Source: Methylomicrobium sp051061015 (lineage in GTDB: Bacteria; Pseudomonadota; Gammaproteobacteria; Methylococcales; Methylomonadaceae). From it: a stretch of DNA of 64,000 nucleotides. The position numbers and the translations under genes were made by a program. The notes beneath the pieces were generated by a model. It was not told where the DNA came from and did not search any database. It worked only from the letters and a program-made list of their open reading frames with translations. Positions 62,579-64,000 of this stretch are shown in pieces (position 1 is the first letter of the stretch; every line of letters begins with the position of its first letter). Location: assembly GCA_051061015.1 (NCBI GenBank), contig JBPFEG010000083.1, forward strand, positions 1 through 64,000, read 5' to 3'.

Positions 62579-64000
62579 CAGCGTGAAGGCACTTTTCAAG
62601 CAGTGCTTCTGCAACGGTGTTGGAGACAAGCAGTGCGCTGAATTCTGCAACCGGCAGCGGATGGCTGACCAGAAAGCCCTGATACAAATCGCAGCCTTTT
62701 TCTTTCAGAAAGGCTAATTGAGCCGGCGTTTCGACGCCTTCGGCCAGTACCTTGAACCCCAGGATGTGCCCCATCGCGATGATCGTGGCCGCGATTTCCA
62801 TATCGTCCTGCTTGTCCGGAATGTCGTCGATGAAGTTTTTATCGATTTTCAGCACATTCAACGGAAAACGTTTCAGATAGGCCAGGGACGAATACCCGGT
62901 GCCGAAATCGTCGATCGCCAGACGCACGCCCAGAGCGCGCAGGTTTCTCAGAATATCGATCACATCGGTCTGACGCTCCATCAGGCCGCTTTCGGTTAAC
63001 TCCAGCTCCAGATATTCGGCCGGAAAGCCGGTCTCTCGCAGTACATCAGCAATCAGGCCGCTGAGATCGCTTTGCCGGATTTGATGTTGTGAAACGTTAA
63101 CCGCCAGCGAAATCGGTTTGAAGCCTTTGTCGAGCCATTCCTTGCCTTGTCTGCAGGTTTCTTTCAATACCCAGGCGCCGACGGCCTGGATCAAACCGGT
63201 CTGTTCGGCCACAGGAATGAAATGGTTGGGTGAAATCATCCCTTCCACAGGATCCTGCCAGCGGGCCAGCGCTTCGGCGCCGACAATCTCGCCGGTGGCG
63301 ATGTCGATTTGCGGCTGGTAATAAACCAGCAGCTCGTTTTGCAGCAATGCGCGGCGCAGACGCGCTTCCATGTCGATGCGCCGGCGCGCAGCTTCGGTGA
63401 ATTCGTTCGAAAAAAATGCGAAGCGGTTGCGTCCTCCTTCTTTGGCTTCATAAAGTGCCGCATCGGCTTGCTGCAACAGTAATTCAGGTGTGTGGCCATG
63501 CTGGGGGTATAAACTGATTCCGATGCTGGCTCCAATCAGCACTTCCCCTGTATCCGGAATCGCCCAGGGCTCGCTGAGATCTTCAATAATGGCCTGAGCA
63601 ATCCGGGCGGCATCTTCCGGTCGTGCAATATTTTCCAGCACGACGGTAAACTCGTCGCCGCCCAGGCGGGCGACCGTATCGATGTCCCGCACCCGGTTGA
63701 CCAGCCGGTTGGCGACCAGTTGCAGCAGTTGGTCGCCAGCCAGATGGCCGAAGCTGTCATTCACGTCCTTAAAGCGGTCAAGGTCCAGCATCAGAAGGGC
63801 AAGCTGCTCGCCTTCCCGCTTTGCGGTTTCGATGCTGTGTTCGAGACGGAAGAACAGGCGCAAACGATTCGGCAGCGACGTCAACGTGTCATGATGCGCC
63901 AGAAATTCGAGTTGCGCTTCGGAAGCTTTAAGCTGAGTGATGTCTGCAAATACGCCGACATATTCGCTGATATTCCCGAGGTTGTCGCGCACGGCGCTGA
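62571..64000 (-). CDS. PAS-GGDEF-EAL cyclic di-GMP protein (N-terminus beyond the right edge)
   Basis: The visible 476 residues start at the end of a PAS/PAC sensor domain (VFADITQLKASE), so the gene continues outside the window. The GGDEF motif is intact (RLGGDEF), with a preceding inhibitory RxxD site (RDID). The EAL domain is also intact: EAL in GAEALARW, DDFGTGYSS, KIDKNFID and AEGVET. It may therefore be able both to make and to degrade c-di-GMP, unlike the EAL protein at 8.5 kb. Confidence 0.92.
   Translation of the reverse strand, partial: SAVRDNLGNISEYVGVFADITQLKASEAQLEFLAHHDTLTSLPNRLRLFFRLEHSIETAKREGEQLALLMLDLDRFKDVNDSFGHLAGDQLLQLVANRLVNRVRDIDTVARLGGDEFTVVLENIARPEDAARIAQAIIEDLSEPWAIPDTGEVLIGASIGISLYPQHGHTPELLLQQADAALYEAKEGGRNRFAFFSNEFTEAARRRIDMEARLRRALLQNELLVYYQPQIDIATGEIVGAEALARWQDPVEGMISPNHFIPVAEQTGLIQAVGAWVLKETCRQGKEWLDKGFKPISLAVNVSQHQIRQSDLSGLIADVLRETGFPAEYLELELTESGLMERQTDVIDILRNLRALGVRLAIDDFGTGYSSLAYLKRFPLNVLKIDKNFIDDIPDKQDDMEIAATIIAMGHILGFKVLAEGVETPAQLAFLKEKGCDLYQGFLVSHPLPVAEFSALLVSNTVAEALLEKCLHAVR

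Noticed and set aside
1..64000. CRISPR arrays, rRNA and tRNA genes
   Set aside because: No regularly spaced repeats and no recognisable rRNA or tRNA sequence were seen on reading; a tRNAscan or covariance search was not possible here.

Overview
The window reads as chromosomal DNA of a gammaproteobacterium, most likely an aerobic methanotroph of the order Methylococcales. The main reason is a CorA/CorB pair at 46.8-49.7 kb: a small secreted protein with a Trp-x-His motif, followed by a large di-haem MauG/cytochrome c peroxidase. This copper-repressible surface system is known from Methylomicrobium album and, as MopE/SACCP, from Methylococcus capsulatus. A cytochrome P460 gene at 5.9 kb and tungstate uptake genes at 32.7-35.7 kb fit the same lifestyle. 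The remaining genes are ordinary gammaproteobacterial core genes (bamD, rluD-pgeF, lptM-lysA-dapF-xerC, trmJ/suhB, iscR, metG/mrp, parE). The genus is inferred and not proven.

Layout. 0-1.1 kb: the edge of an IS5-type insertion sequence, an AT-rich gene-free stretch and a secreted PRC-barrel protein. 1.5-5.6 kb: a two-gene alpha-glucan operon (treZ plus a GH133 debranching enzyme). 5.9-8.1 kb: cytochrome P460, convergent with an OFA-type MFS transporter and a 42-residue membrane microprotein. 8.1-9.3 kb: an orphan terminator and a degenerate EAL protein. 9.4-16.2 kb: a PHO box and the complete pstSCAB-phoU phosphate operon, with unusually long PstC and PstA. 16.2-18.0 kb: an AT-rich accessory island holding an acyltransferase whose 3' end lies inside an integron attC-like site. 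18-25 kb: YkgJ-type protein, bamD, rluD-pgeF, a ZIP transporter, pgm, an L,D-transpeptidase and an Lpp-like lipoprotein. 25-32.7 kb: rdgC, a hypoxanthine-DNA glycosylase, darP, DUF4389 and DUF2333 proteins, and the xerC-DUF484-dapF-lysA-lptM cluster. 32.7-41.4 kb: tungstate ATPase and binding protein without a permease, a TSUP permease, a P2-type ATPase and a MASE1 hybrid kinase. 41.4-45.8 kb: trmJ-cysE-iscR-cysteine desulfurase-iscA, divergent from suhB. 45.9-49.7 kb: the corA/corB locus. 49.8-64 kb: metG, mrp, rpiA, an EVE protein, a motC/motD stator pair, a MEKHLA protein, parE, mtfA, a VanZ protein, an AGGA-rich gene-free stretch with a terminator, a DinG/YoaA helicase and a GGDEF-EAL protein running off the right edge.

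How the genes work together. Three nutrient or stress circuits are readable. Phosphate starvation acts through a near-perfect PHO box ahead of pstS. Iron-sulfur supply is controlled by an autoregulatory IscR-type site ahead of iscR, in an isc operon that lacks iscU. Copper limitation is expected to induce corA/corB. The parts that look least ordinary are the corA/corB locus with an inverted repeat upstream, the attC-associated acyltransferase, the permease-less tungstate system, the MFS-linked microprotein, and the AGGA-rich candidate small RNA at about 60.4-60.6 kb. No rRNA, tRNA or CRISPR array was recognised.
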